The position numbers and the translations under genes were made by a program. 64,000 bases of DNA. Origin: G963663365 sp963663365 (lineage in GTDB: Bacteria > Hinthialibacterota > Hinthialibacteria > Hinthialibacterales > G963663365). Shown here piece after piece: positions 35,721 through 44,783 of the stretch. The stretch covers positions 372,001-436,000 of the forward strand of contig CAXXIH010000003.1 of NCBI GenBank assembly GCA_963663365.2, written 5' to 3'. Every line of letters begins with the position of its first letter. Within the stretch, counting starts at the first letter, position 1. The notes under the pieces are model-generated. The model was not told the origin of the DNA, did no database searches, and was given only the letters and a program-made list of their open reading frames with translations.

Positions 35721-36515
35721 TTAGTCCAAAGATGCCAGAACACTGCGCAGATATTTGGCTGACAGTGCCGAACGCCGCTCAGGTTCCTCATCCGTACCTA
35801 ATTCGAGCGACAAATAGCCATCGTAACCGGCCGTCCGGTAGAGCGGCAGAAGCCGTTTGTAATCGATTTTGTGATCCCGTCCGTCCTCATCCATGACATG
35901 GAATTTGACGTGACTATGTTCTGTGAGGGGCAAAAGAAGCTCCGAGCCGGTGTACATCAACTTATTGCCGTTGGGTAAATCGCTGAAATTATTAGCATCC
36001 AAACAGCACTTAAAATTAGGGGAGCCGATGGCTTCGATGAGTTGTTTTACTTCTTCCGGGGTATTGGCAATGGTGGAGTGGTTTTCAAGAGTCAACATCC
36101 GTTGAAGTTCTTGAGCGTATTCGGAAACTTCATACAAACCTTCTCGCACCCAGCCGCGCTGTTCTTCTAACGAATGCCCTTCAACTTCATATCCCGTAAA
36201 AATGCGCAGCACCGGGATTTCCAATTCCGCCGCAATTTCGATCCAGCGCCGCAGCCGATCAATCTGCATCCTTCGTGTGCGGGCATCGGGGCTGCAAAAA
36301 TCGTTTTCGGGAGAAAGGCAAGGCACTTCTAATCCGGCCTCTTGGGCCAGCCGGACGGTTTCACGCGCCGAAGGCAGAGATTGTGGCGTAATTTGCCACT
36401 CCAAAATCTCGACACCGTCCATTCCCGCGTCGGCCATGGCCTTAAAAACTGTGGCGTTATCCGCTCCCTCTTCATAACGCCGCCGAAAACTCCATGTGCT
36501 GCATCCGATTTTCAT
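35721..36515 (-). CDS. Sugar phosphate isomerase/epimerase (xylose isomerase-like TIM barrel)
   Basis: About 264 residues from ATG 36515, which has GGAGGG upstream; a longer frame opens at 36608 with no conserved residues. Opening MKIGCSTWSFRRRYEEG, GVEILEWQI, then LEIPVLRIFTG, TLENHSTIAN and CLDANNF, with HVKFHVMDEDGRDHKIDY and YDGYLSLELG at the end. These match the AP-endonuclease 2-type metal-binding barrel family. Part of an operon with the oxidoreductase downstream. Confidence 0.88.
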   Translation of the reverse strand: MKIGCSTWSFRRRYEEGADNATVFKAMADAGMDGVEILEWQITPQSLPSARETVRLAQEAGLEVPCLSPENDFCSPDARTRRMQIDRLRRWIEIAAELEIPVLRIFTGYEVEGHSLEEQRGWVREGLYEVSEYAQELQRMLTLENHSTIANTPEEVKQLIEAIGSPNFKCCLDANNFSDLPNGNKLMYTGSELLLPLTEHSHVKFHVMDEDGRDHKIDYKRLLPLYRTAGYDGYLSLELGTDEEPERRSALSAKYLRSVLASLD

Positions 36516-36745
36516 AGGTTTTGACCCTCCGTCCTTATGTTTTGTGACGAATCGCTGTTCCTGTTGTTTCAAAAAGGAGGTTTCAGTCTGCCATTGAATC
36601 CCTGACATGGGAATGCAATTGCCGATAGCAGACTTTCACCCCTTTGGGTGTCTTTCATGCCGGTTGCGCGATGGTCCCGTTCAAGGTTTTATAGTGCACA
36701 ATCGGATACGTTTAAATCCCCTCGAACCGAAAGTGAGTCAGTCTA

Positions 36746-37999
36746 ATGAAATTCACCCCCGCGAGCTATCTCACAGTTCTTATCATCATGGGTGTAGCTC
36801 TTATTATGCCGCAGAATGTCCAGTCTGAGAATGTAATAACCATCGGCCCCAAGAACTATTTACAGATTAATGGTGAACCGTCTTTTGTAATTGGCAGCTA
36901 TGGTATGCCCGAGGGAGTGTCCTTGGAAGAAACCAAGGCCATGGGTTTCAACCTCCTTCGATGCAATGCGGATACAAAGACATTGGATGAACTGCAAGCC
37001 GCCGGTCTTTATGCCTGGCATTCGTTCGGGGGGAATTTCGATCTGGATGGAAAAGACGATGAGAAGAAAAAAGCCGGTTTGCGTTCGACCGTAGATGCCG
37101 TTGCCAAGCATCCGGCCATGCTGATGTGGGAAAGTATTGATGAACCGGCATGGACCGACGGCCAGCCCGAATTGGCGCGTATTCCTTATGCAGGGATGAA
37201 TAAGGGGTATGAATTCTTGCGTACCGTTGAAAAGAATCACCCCGTTTACATCAATCAAGCTCCACGAAACACCGTTGATACGCTCCGCAAGTACAGCCCC
37301 AGCGCGGATATTATCTGTACTGATATTTACCCGGTAATTCCCAAAGGTCTGCCGCGTATGTTTGCGATTACCGATGATGGCCGGCAGGGAGATTTCGCCA
37401 ACCAAACCCCAACTTGTGTGGGGCAATATGTCGATAAAATGAAAAAGGTTGCTTTTCGCGATCAGGCGGTATTTATCGTTCTCCAAGGATTCGCGTGGGA
37501 AAACCTAACACCCAAGGACCAGTTCGATTCTTCCCGAGTTCTTTATCCCACCTACGAACAGTCACGGTTCATGGCTTGGCAGGCAATTATCCACGGAGTC
37601 AATGGCCTCACCTATTGGGGGCTTCATTACACTCCCAAAGATGTTCCCTTCTTTGCCGACTTGGCCAAAGTCCTGCAGGAAGTCCGAAAAATGGAACCGG
37701 TGATTTTGGCCCGGAGTATTTTGCATGAGCCGGTTCTGCGTTATGCCGAACGCGGTTCGACAATCGATCAGGGTGTGGAGTTTATTCAGCGCCAAATCGG
37801 CAGCGAACTTTATTTGATTACCGTCAACGCCTCTATCGATCCTGCCGGCGTAACCTTTGCCGGGCTGCCCGAAGAGTATTTGCGTTGTGGCACGTTAGAA
37901 GTTCTCGGTGAGGGCCGTTCGGTCGAGATCGAAAACGGCTCATTCCATGATGAATACGATGGACTAGGCGTTCACATCTATAAGGGGATTATGAAATAG
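36746..37999 (+). CDS. Secreted glycoside hydrolase-like TIM barrel (clan GH-A type)
   Basis: 417 residues with a signal peptide (LIIMGVALIMPQNVQS, about 12-27). A GH-A layout is seen: NYLQINGEPSFVIGSYGMPEG, GFNLLRCNAD, KHPAMLMWESIDEPAWTDG with the acid/base Glu in DEP, ADIICTDIYPVIP, then a late GLTYWGLHY strand as the end of the barrel. It is short for GH2/GH42; no CAZy family is assigned and the nucleophile Glu was not located with certainty. The C-terminal domain (from about 330) is beta-type. It starts the plus-strand carbohydrate cluster. Confidence 0.75.
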   Translation: MKFTPASYLTVLIIMGVALIMPQNVQSENVITIGPKNYLQINGEPSFVIGSYGMPEGVSLEETKAMGFNLLRCNADTKTLDELQAAGLYAWHSFGGNFDLDGKDDEKKKAGLRSTVDAVAKHPAMLMWESIDEPAWTDGQPELARIPYAGMNKGYEFLRTVEKNHPVYINQAPRNTVDTLRKYSPSADIICTDIYPVIPKGLPRMFAITDDGRQGDFANQTPTCVGQYVDKMKKVAFRDQAVFIVLQGFAWENLTPKDQFDSSRVLYPTYEQSRFMAWQAIIHGVNGLTYWGLHYTPKDVPFFADLAKVLQEVRKMEPVILARSILHEPVLRYAERGSTIDQGVEFIQRQIGSELYLITVNASIDPAGVTFAGLPEEYLRCGTLEVLGEGRSVEIENGSFHDEYDGLGVHIYKGIMK

Positions 38000-38088
38000 T
38001 CTGCGCAGCATGCGCTGCCTAAATTAAGTCGTTTGCGCCGTGATCGATGTCATTTGCGGAATTGTGGTTTCAAGGAATGGAATAGAAC

Positions 38089-39540
38089 ATGCTGAAGAAT
38101 CAAATCACTCTCTGTGTCTTAGTCTTTGTATTGTCTATTTCCGGCAGATTGGAAGCGAAGGTATTCGATCCTGCGGAATACGGCGCCAAGCCTGATGGCG
38201 TGACTCTATGCACAAGCGCCATTCAAAAGGCCATTGATGTTTGCGCCGATGCCGGAGGCGGGACCGTGCTCTTGAAGGGAGGGCGGTTTTTAACCGGGAC
38301 ATTGTATATGAAGAGCAATGTTGCCCTGGAAATCGCCAAAGATTCGGTACTGCTTGGCAGCACGAACCTGGCCGATTATCCACCGACAATCCCGGATGTT
38401 TTCACGTCCTCGAATCGATATACCAACAAGAGCCTTATCTACGGAGAAAATCTGACCAACATCGCCATCGTCGGCAAAGGTACATACGACGGACAAGGTG
38501 AGAGTTTCGAAGGTGAGTGGCTGGTGCGGCCGTTCGGTTTCCGTTTTGTGGAATGTACGAATGTGCGGATGGAAAATTTGACTCTCAGAAATTCGCCTAT
38601 GTGGATGCAGCATTACCTGCAATGCAATAATGTGACCATTCGCGGCATCACAGTTTGGAATCATTGCAATAAAAACAACGATATGATCGATATTGACGGT
38701 TGCCGGAATGTTCTAATCGAGAATTGCACCGGTGACACCGATGATGACGGCCTCACGCTTAAAAGCACCACAAAACGCCCCTGCGATTTCATCACCATTC
38801 GGAATTGCACATTAAGCAGCAATTGCAACGCCTTAAAATGCGGGACAGAGTCAATCGGTGGATTCAAAAACATGACCGTGTCCGATTGTGTGATTAAACC
38901 CTCCGCCGAGAATAAGGTCATTTATGGGAGCCAGGGGGGATTGGCGGGAATCGCCTTGGAGATCGTCGATGGCGGGATTATGGAGAATATCTCGATTTCC
39001 AATGTCGAAATCGAAGGGACAATGTCGCCGATCTTTATCCGGTTGGGAAATCGCGGCAGGCGTGTCAATCCTTATGTTCTTAAGAACCTTTTGAAGGAAG
39101 AAAGAAAGATCAATGAATTTATCCCCGGCCCGGATGTGGGGATTTTACGTAATGTAATAATCTCCGATGTTACCGCCCGCAACGCAGGGGCTATGGGGTG
39201 CCCGATTGCCGGAATTGAAGGTCACCGTATCGAGAATCTGGTATTCAGAAATTTCAACCTATCATTTGCCGGCGGGGGTGTGGCTGAAGACTGTGTGAGA
39301 ACGTTTGAAGAAAAGGCGGGCAAATATCCCGAATGCAAGATGTTTGCCGAACGTCTGCCCGCTTATGGTTTCTATTTCTGGCACGTGGATGGTGTGGTCC
39401 TCGATAACGTTAAAATGGAAACGGAAACACCCGATAAACGTCCGGCGATTGCCCTCGAGGATGCAAATCATGTGACTTTGGACGGCAACGATTTGGATCG
39501 CTCAGAGAACCTTCCGGCGGGTGTTTATCGTATGCCGTAA
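38089..39540 (+). CDS. GH28-type polygalacturonase-like protein, secreted
   Basis: 483 residues with a signal peptide (residues 1-23, ending SGRLEA). Parallel beta-helix hydrolase opening with FDPAEYGAKPDGVTLCTSAIQKAID and GGGTVLLKGGRFLTGTLYMKS. The catalytic region reads NNDMIDIDGC followed by DTDDDGLTLKS, matching the N-x-D and D-D acids. The canonical G-H-G is replaced by SSNCNALKCGTES, as in a subfamily often found in Planctomycetes-type bacteria. Galacturonan or rhamnogalacturonan activity is likely but specificity is not proven. Confidence 0.9.
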   Translation: MLKNQITLCVLVFVLSISGRLEAKVFDPAEYGAKPDGVTLCTSAIQKAIDVCADAGGGTVLLKGGRFLTGTLYMKSNVALEIAKDSVLLGSTNLADYPPTIPDVFTSSNRYTNKSLIYGENLTNIAIVGKGTYDGQGESFEGEWLVRPFGFRFVECTNVRMENLTLRNSPMWMQHYLQCNNVTIRGITVWNHCNKNNDMIDIDGCRNVLIENCTGDTDDDGLTLKSTTKRPCDFITIRNCTLSSNCNALKCGTESIGGFKNMTVSDCVIKPSAENKVIYGSQGGLAGIALEIVDGGIMENISISNVEIEGTMSPIFIRLGNRGRRVNPYVLKNLLKEERKINEFIPGPDVGILRNVIISDVTARNAGAMGCPIAGIEGHRIENLVFRNFNLSFAGGGVAEDCVRTFEEKAGKYPECKMFAERLPAYGFYFWHVDGVVLDNVKMETETPDKRPAIALEDANHVTLDGNDLDRSENLPAGVYRMP

Positions 39541-39644
39541 TCCGAATTCATACTCTGCCGGGCTGTGAAGTATATTTCTCTGATCTGAAATTGTATTCTT
39601 GCAGAGGTGAAAACACAGGAGCGTGACAGGAAAGAGGTGGCATA

Positions 39645-40469
39645 ATGTCAATATCGCGACGTTCATTTGTACAAACCGCCGGACTAACCGCATTGGCCTC
39701 GGCATCCTCAGCTGGCGTAGTCTCTTCGAATACTGTTATTGCCGCTGATACGCAAAGCAGCAAAGGAGCAACCACCATGGCGCTTCCCGACAAAGCGGAT
39801 TATTTACGCGTTCCTATGAGGCTCTTAAATCAGCAATGGCCGAATAACCGGCTGGTTAATATTATCTGTCATGGCCACAGTGTGCCTGCGGGTTATTTCA
39901 AAACGCCTCTGGTCGACACATTTAATGCCTATCCGCATCTTTTGCACCGCGCGATAAAGGCTGTCTATCCCTACTGTGTCTCCAATGTGATCGTCACCGC
40001 CATCGGCGGGGAGACTTCGCAAAGCGGCGCCGCGCGTTTTGAATCGCAAGTTCTCTGCCACCGGCCCGATGTCATTACTATCGATTACGCGCTGAATGAT
40101 CGCGGGCTGGGACTGGAACCCGCTCGTACCGCGTGGGTGTCTATGATTAATCAGGCGATTGATGCCAGGGCGAAGGTCATCCTGCTGACCCCCACACCCG
40201 ATATGGACCACACACCGGACGATCCCGATGAGCCGCTGAATCAGCATGCGCAGCAGATACGCGAATTGGCCGAGGAATACCAAATCGGTTTGGTCGATAG
40301 CCTGGCCGGATTCGATGCTTATCAAAAAGAGACCGGGAATGTCTCCGATTTGCTTTCGCAGATCAATCACCCCAACCGCCAGGGGCATGATATTGTCGCC
40401 CGAGAACTGTTCAGCTGGTTTTCGAGCGAGCCATTCCCAACGGATGTTGAGGAATGGGGTAAGTTTTAA
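39645..40469 (+). CDS. Tat-exported SGNH/GDSL hydrolase
   Basis: 274 residues. Tat signal SRRSFVQTAGLTALASASSAG at the N-terminus (R-R at 4-5). SGNH blocks: GHSVPAG (Ser nucleophile), GGETSQSG (Gly), DYALNDRGLG (Asn) and NHPNRQGHD (His). Such enzymes deacetylate pectin-type polymers; with the GH28 gene just upstream, a rhamnogalacturonan acetylesterase role is suggested. AAAGAGGTGG precedes the start. Confidence 0.87.
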   Translation: MSISRRSFVQTAGLTALASASSAGVVSSNTVIAADTQSSKGATTMALPDKADYLRVPMRLLNQQWPNNRLVNIICHGHSVPAGYFKTPLVDTFNAYPHLLHRAIKAVYPYCVSNVIVTAIGGETSQSGAARFESQVLCHRPDVITIDYALNDRGLGLEPARTAWVSMINQAIDARAKVILLTPTPDMDHTPDDPDEPLNQHAQQIRELAEEYQIGLVDSLAGFDAYQKETGNVSDLLSQINHPNRQGHDIVARELFSWFSSEPFPTDVEEWGKF

Positions 40470-41245
40470 AGAGCGCTAACCGCTCACAAATATAAAGTTA
40501 TCCAAGCAGACGGTGGGAGTTGGATTCGCAACAATTGTAACGCAGGAGAGGCCAATCAGTTTTTTCTTAGATGAATGAATTTGTTTATCAATAACCCCGT
40601 AATTATTTTTGGCAAATTCCTGAAATTGTAGTTGACACTGCCAATCCGCTGTGATAGTAATTGCAATGGTTGCTGATGCGGGTATCCGGAACGATCCCCC
40701 ACCACACACGGCCTAGCATGTCCCGGGTACGCTAGGTGTCTTTGAGCCACTGATCGTTACAATCGTTTTCGGAGCAATACCGGAGGCGGACTCAACTTTG
40801 TCCTAAGCAAGTATGGCCGAAGGGTTGGCGTAGCCTGTCCTCATCACAGAAGGACCTCACGTAGTTAAGGGGGAAAATATGTCTACAATTATTACAATTC
40901 CGATCAAAAAAATCAGAATGGGGGGGGGTAAATTACTCCTCAAACCAACAACATCGGATTTGTCACATGCGTATTCGGCGCAATTGGCTTTTGGAGAACA
41001 GAGCCGATGGCTAGTCCGGAAAACAAAACATCGCCCGCATTCCAGGTTCATTATTTGGCATTGCGGCTGGTGTTGCCCACCTGCTTTTTGAGAGCTCATT
41101 TCGAGTTCTCCACACACCCAACAAGGTCCATATGGACTGGAAATAGGACCAAACACTGAAATACAGAAATGTCGCCTTTACACTTATGAGGTGTTACATC
41201 CCACGAAAACCAAAATTCATTTCTTAGGCTAGGAGGATTAAAGGA
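40470..41245. other. Decayed or non-coding region left of the secreted-protein islet
   Basis: About 775 bases without an intact gene. The first 240 bases on the minus strand read as a decayed C-terminus (separate entry). A hairpin with CCTAGC (40712-40717) and GCTAGG (40731-40736) follows. The right half holds short broken frames in several directions and ends in an AGGAGG before 41246. It looks like eroded coding sequence. Confidence 0.5.
40476..40709 (-). pseudogene. Possible C-terminal remnant of a carbohydrate-binding domain
   Basis: A minus-strand frame of 77 codons reads ITADWQCQLQFQEF..., then KKLIGLSCVTIVANPTPTVC and LDNFIFVSG, a pattern close to the ends of CBM/CIA30-type jelly rolls, in which a W-x-y-f strand and a terminal v-x-l-DNi-f strand occur. 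There is no N-terminal part, no ribosome-binding site and no signal. Resemblance is by eye. Confidence 0.3.
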
Positions 41246-42412
41246 ATGCGTAATAAAAAGTTGAATTATAACAACATTAAAGTATCCAAACGGCATATTT
41301 TCTCTGTGCTGATTATTTGTTGCCTCCTTGGATTATATGCCCCACTGGCGTCTGCTGAAACAACCTTGGCTGTCAGCCGGCTGTATGCTGATACTTATGG
41401 AATTAGAAATGTAACAGGCACACTTAGTCCGCTTATATGGCAAGGAAGCGCACATAACCCTGCCCTTTATGATGCAAACGCGACCGCTGAATATACAGCA
41501 TGGTTCGATGTTTCTGAAACAGGAGGGCATGAAGAACACATCTGGATCAAAGGATTTGGTCCAAGCGGGATGGAAACGAATGCCGTCTATAAGAACAATC
41601 CAGTAGGCGAAACGACCATTATTGCAACTACACAAATGCCAGATATGGGAACGTTAACAAGTAATACAGTTGGAAAAACCAACTGTTCGATAACATGGAA
41701 GTTTGCCTTTATTGATCCCGATAGCCAATATTTTGAGGAAAGTGATTGGAATGTTGCTGGGACTACCGTATTCACTTGCTATATTGTGCCTAATCCACCG
41801 GCGCAACCTTGGTATCAGATAGGAAATGGGAATGATGATATTTATGTTGAACTACTGGATAAAATCGTCGCAGCATGTGGTGGAGAATCCTCAATTTCTA
41901 ACATTAGAAACAAAATCGCTGATTGGATGTATGTATATATGATGTATAATGGGGCTACATCGATGTCAGAATGGCCTATGAGCAACCAATTTCACCTTAA
42001 ACAGTTTTTAGAGGAATGTCGTTCACAATCTGGACCAGAGGATGGAAACGATTGTAGAGACTTTTCGAATCTCTTCTTTCTCATGCAGGCGGCAGTCGGG
42101 GGGACCGGACTTATTATAGAAAGACGGGATAATGATGGAGGTTTTTACACTCATGCCCTTAAAGCAGCAAATCGTCAAAGCTGTGCTACTTATTTTATCT
42201 ACCATCAAATAATATCAACTGGTGGTTTGCATGGCAGCGTATACGATCCATCTTTAAAACTGGACAGTAGTATGCCGGGCGATAATTACTTTACTGATCC
42301 AGGAATTTTGCCTAAAAATCTTAATTATACACCATGGTACTCAGATCGTATTTCACCTAGCGAACTGATCGTGGATGCAACATATACAACAGTTGTAATC
42401 CTAAACGATTGA
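41246..42412 (+). CDS. Secreted transglutaminase-like protein of unknown function
   Basis: 388 residues with a long basic N-terminus and signal segment (IFSVLIICCLLGLYAPLASA, about 19-38). The first 160 mature residues are beta-rich and unrecognised. The C-terminal half holds a Cys-His-Asp set with transglutaminase-like spacing: GNDCRDFSNLFFLMQA (Cys), GGFYTHALKA (His) and GSVYDPSLKL (Asp), so a cysteine-peptidase-like fold is inferred. AGGAGG lies 12 bases upstream. Codons are AT-richer than in the flanking genes, and the next two genes share this, which hints at transfer as a unit. Confidence 0.7.
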   Translation: MRNKKLNYNNIKVSKRHIFSVLIICCLLGLYAPLASAETTLAVSRLYADTYGIRNVTGTLSPLIWQGSAHNPALYDANATAEYTAWFDVSETGGHEEHIWIKGFGPSGMETNAVYKNNPVGETTIIATTQMPDMGTLTSNTVGKTNCSITWKFAFIDPDSQYFEESDWNVAGTTVFTCYIVPNPPAQPWYQIGNGNDDIYVELLDKIVAACGGESSISNIRNKIADWMYVYMMYNGATSMSEWPMSNQFHLKQFLEECRSQSGPEDGNDCRDFSNLFFLMQAAVGGTGLIIERRDNDGGFYTHALKAANRQSCATYFIYHQIISTGGLHGSVYDPSLKLDSSMPGDNYFTDPGILPKNLNYTPWYSDRISPSELIVDATYTTVVILND

Positions 42413-42485
42413 CTCCTCATAGAGTAAGGAGCCAGAATAATAAATGAAAACGAACATCAATGAATAAAACTTCAAGGAGGATACC

Positions 42486-43418
42486 ATGAGATACATTCCA
42501 AGAATTAGTTCAGGTCAGTGGCTGGCACTCGCGCTTTTCATTTTTCCAATCCTCGTCATGTCCGCTCTATCACAAAGCAACAATGATGAATCCTCTATTG
42601 TGATATGGAATCAGGAAATCCCCATGAGGGAAAGCCAACGGCAGCCTGTTATAGGAATTGATATAGAAGAAATGCTCGATGCTCATGTTGAAAATCTAAA
42701 AGCATACAGAAATATGGTTTACGTCCATGATTCAGTTGGGCTCATTTCAAACTGGAGAAGCGAGGGTGAAGCGAAGAGTTCCGAAAAGACAGTCGGCATT
42801 GGACTCATTATCGGAGTTCATCCGAGCCATCGCGCGGCTCTTGAAGCAGCCAAGGAAAGATTTGAATCATTATCGGTACTCTTTCAATTGGTAACGCCAG
42901 ATGAAAACGAGCTCGGTTACATTGCCTGGATTCCTCCCGGCAATTTAACCAGGGCTTTTGTGCGCGATAATGTCTTTGTGCAGATCACTTGCCGGGATAT
43001 GGATAAGTTAGATTCTCTTGCCAAGGTAATCGATTTGGCCATCAAGAACGACGGCGCAGGTGTATATAAAGGAAACAAAGTAATCCAACCCGAAGTTCGG
43101 GAAGCCAACTTTCCATCTGAACTCGTCGCTGATACGGGTGGAAAAGTGTGTGCAGTGTTAAATGCAAATGATCCTGGTGGGCGTCAGTTATACCGTGGTC
43201 TTCAGTCTTTCATTGTTAATCCTGCTCCCCCGGTGGAGGGGCTCATACAAATAGGTCCGCCGCAACCAAATATAAAATGGAATAATGATGGAATTGTCGA
43301 ATTTCAAATGAAGAATGGAAGATTCGATCTTATGATTCGAGCGGTCGTCATTAATGACCGTTGTGTCGTCTCAGAAAAGTGGGAGAAAGAAGTCATCGTC
43401 CGCGCGGCTGGAGAATGA
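42486..43418 (+). CDS. Secreted protein of unknown function
   Basis: 310 residues with a signal peptide (LALALFIFPILVMSALSQ, about 13-30). I recognise no domain. There are a strand-helix pattern, few Cys (2-3) and stretches such as GIGLIIGVHPSHRAALEAAKERFESL, suggesting a mixed alpha/beta fold. AGGAGG sits 7 bases before the ATG, and the gene follows the transglutaminase-like gene by 73 bases, so co-expression is likely. A hairpin terminator lies beyond the stop. Confidence 0.75.
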   Translation: MRYIPRISSGQWLALALFIFPILVMSALSQSNNDESSIVIWNQEIPMRESQRQPVIGIDIEEMLDAHVENLKAYRNMVYVHDSVGLISNWRSEGEAKSSEKTVGIGLIIGVHPSHRAALEAAKERFESLSVLFQLVTPDENELGYIAWIPPGNLTRAFVRDNVFVQITCRDMDKLDSLAKVIDLAIKNDGAGVYKGNKVIQPEVREANFPSELVADTGGKVCAVLNANDPGGRQLYRGLQSFIVNPAPPVEGLIQIGPPQPNIKWNNDGIVEFQMKNGRFDLMIRAVVINDRCVVSEKWEKEVIVRAAGE

Positions 43419-43456
43419 AGGAGTCATGTTAGATAGCTATAACTAATGGCATACGG

Positions 43457-43485
43457 GCGGGCACACATTGATTTCGTGTGCCCGC
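43457..43485 (+). terminator. Hairpin terminator
   Basis: GCGGGCACAC (43457-43466) and GTGTGCCCGC (43476-43485) form 10 perfect pairs with a 9-base loop; a T-rich stretch (TCCTTCGTCTTTT) follows. It ends the 42486 gene and separates it from the duplicated tail. Confidence 0.65.
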
Positions 43486-43488
43486 TCC

Positions 43489-43620
43489 TTCGTCTTTTCC
43501 CCGGACGGAACAAAGATTATGACAAGGAAAATCAAGGAGGCTGGGCAACTCCAACTTTGGGATGTGAGCCACATCACCCAACCCGCAGGAGTGGAAGCGT
43601 GGGAGGAAATATGGAGATAA
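43489..43620 (+). pseudogene. Duplicated 3' tail of the WD40-like gene
   Basis: In one frame this stretch reads FSPDGTKIMT..., then QLQLWDVSHITQPAGVEAWE and a TAA at 43618-43620. It closely copies the end of the WD40-like protein (SPDGTKIMTE and QLWDVSSITQPAEVEEWE). It has no upstream part and its stop overlaps the start region of the intact gene. It is a relic of a tandem duplication. Confidence 0.8.
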
Positions 43621-44783
43621 ATATGCTCGCCAAACAGACGATATTTTTTATATTCCTATCAATTTACACCAACTATACTTTTGCAGTCGAAATTATCAAC
43701 TCTCCGGTTCGGGTTTATGAAACCAATAGCAATATTATCACTTCGTTTTCTTTTACAAACGATAGTAGCCGGTTTATGTTCAGTCCTTTTTCCACAGAAT
43801 TTCTGCCACGGATATTTATTCGGGATTTGATGACGGGCGAAGAAATCCTGCAATTAACCGATCTTGGACATGGCACAATGGTCGGTGGCGATGGAATTGA
43901 AGACATCATGTGGTATCCGATTGTAATGGACAGAGTCCTATTTACCGATACGGACGGCTCTCCTCCCGGTGATGCCTATGGCAAAGCTTTACTTTATGAT
44001 TCGGATACGTGGTCGCGAATTACGGAGTTCGATCACGGGCCTGGCATTTTGCAGTGCGCAGCCTTTACACCGGATGGACAATCGGTTGTGACTGGCGGGG
44101 GCGAACTTTTCGATGGGGAAGAAGTCGATGCTGCTAGTCTCAGGTTTTGGGATATCAATACCGGCGAACTCCAGCGAACCGTGCGCATGCCGGGACCATT
44201 CGGTAACGCGAATGTCGGTCATTATGTAAGCGATATGGAATTCTCACACGATGGTTCTTATATGATTTATTCGCACCTACGCTACTATTATGAGCCAATG
44301 TATCCAACAATATCTTCATATGCATACGTACTGGTCTCAACAGAAGATTGGCATGTTATCGATAAATTCGTTGGGAATCCTTTCTATAGCGCATTCTCAC
44401 CATCCGAAAATATCTTTGTCACATGCAAAAACAAAGATGGTGTACTAACGCTTTATGACCTACCTTCAATGAATGTGATCGAGAGTTGGGATTATGTCAG
44501 TCCCGGCTCTCCAATCTTTTCACCGGATGGGAGATACCTTCTTTTGGGACCGCCTCCAGGATATGACCCGCAAGGATTTGCATTGTGGGATATGCAGACT
44601 CTAGATATTGCCGCTGTGCTGGATAACGGCGGTGAACATTTGCTTCCTTTGGCTTGGTCTCCGGATGGGACGAAGATTATGACTGAGAACACGGAGAATC
44701 CGGTTCAATTTCAACTCTGGGATGTGAGTTCTATCACCCAACCCGCCGAGGTGGAGGAGTGGGAAGAAATGGGAAGAAAATAG
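43611..44783 (+). CDS. Secreted WD40/TolB-like beta-propeller protein
   Basis: About 390 residues from ATG 43611 (ATG 43623 is an alternative, with GGAG 8 bases before). Signal peptide QTIFFIFLSIYTNYTFA. Propeller-type repeats with AAFTPDGQSVVTGG, MEFSHDGSYMIYS, PIFSPDGRYLLLG and LAWSPDGTKIMTE, each blade ending in a W-D dipeptide such as LRFWDINTGE. Likely protein- or glycan-binding. A longer frame starts at 43446 but its first 55 codons run through a terminator and the duplicated tail, so it is not used. Confidence 0.8.
   Translation: MEINMLAKQTIFFIFLSIYTNYTFAVEIINSPVRVYETNSNIITSFSFTNDSSRFMFSPFSTEFLPRIFIRDLMTGEEILQLTDLGHGTMVGGDGIEDIMWYPIVMDRVLFTDTDGSPPGDAYGKALLYDSDTWSRITEFDHGPGILQCAAFTPDGQSVVTGGGELFDGEEVDAASLRFWDINTGELQRTVRMPGPFGNANVGHYVSDMEFSHDGSYMIYSHLRYYYEPMYPTISSYAYVLVSTEDWHVIDKFVGNPFYSAFSPSENIFVTCKNKDGVLTLYDLPSMNVIESWDYVSPGSPIFSPDGRYLLLGPPPGYDPQGFALWDMQTLDIAAVLDNGGEHLLPLAWSPDGTKIMTENTENPVQFQLWDVSSITQPAEVEEWEEMGRK

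Noticed and set aside
40857..41156. 99-codon minus-strand frame with a hydrophobic C-terminus
   Set aside because: No ribosome-binding site, no recognisable domain, overlapping eroded sequence and stops in relation to neighbours.
43446..43610. Upstream extension of the WD40-like protein
   Set aside because: The 55 extra codons cover a terminator hairpin and the duplicated tail, which is in another frame, and bury the signal peptide.
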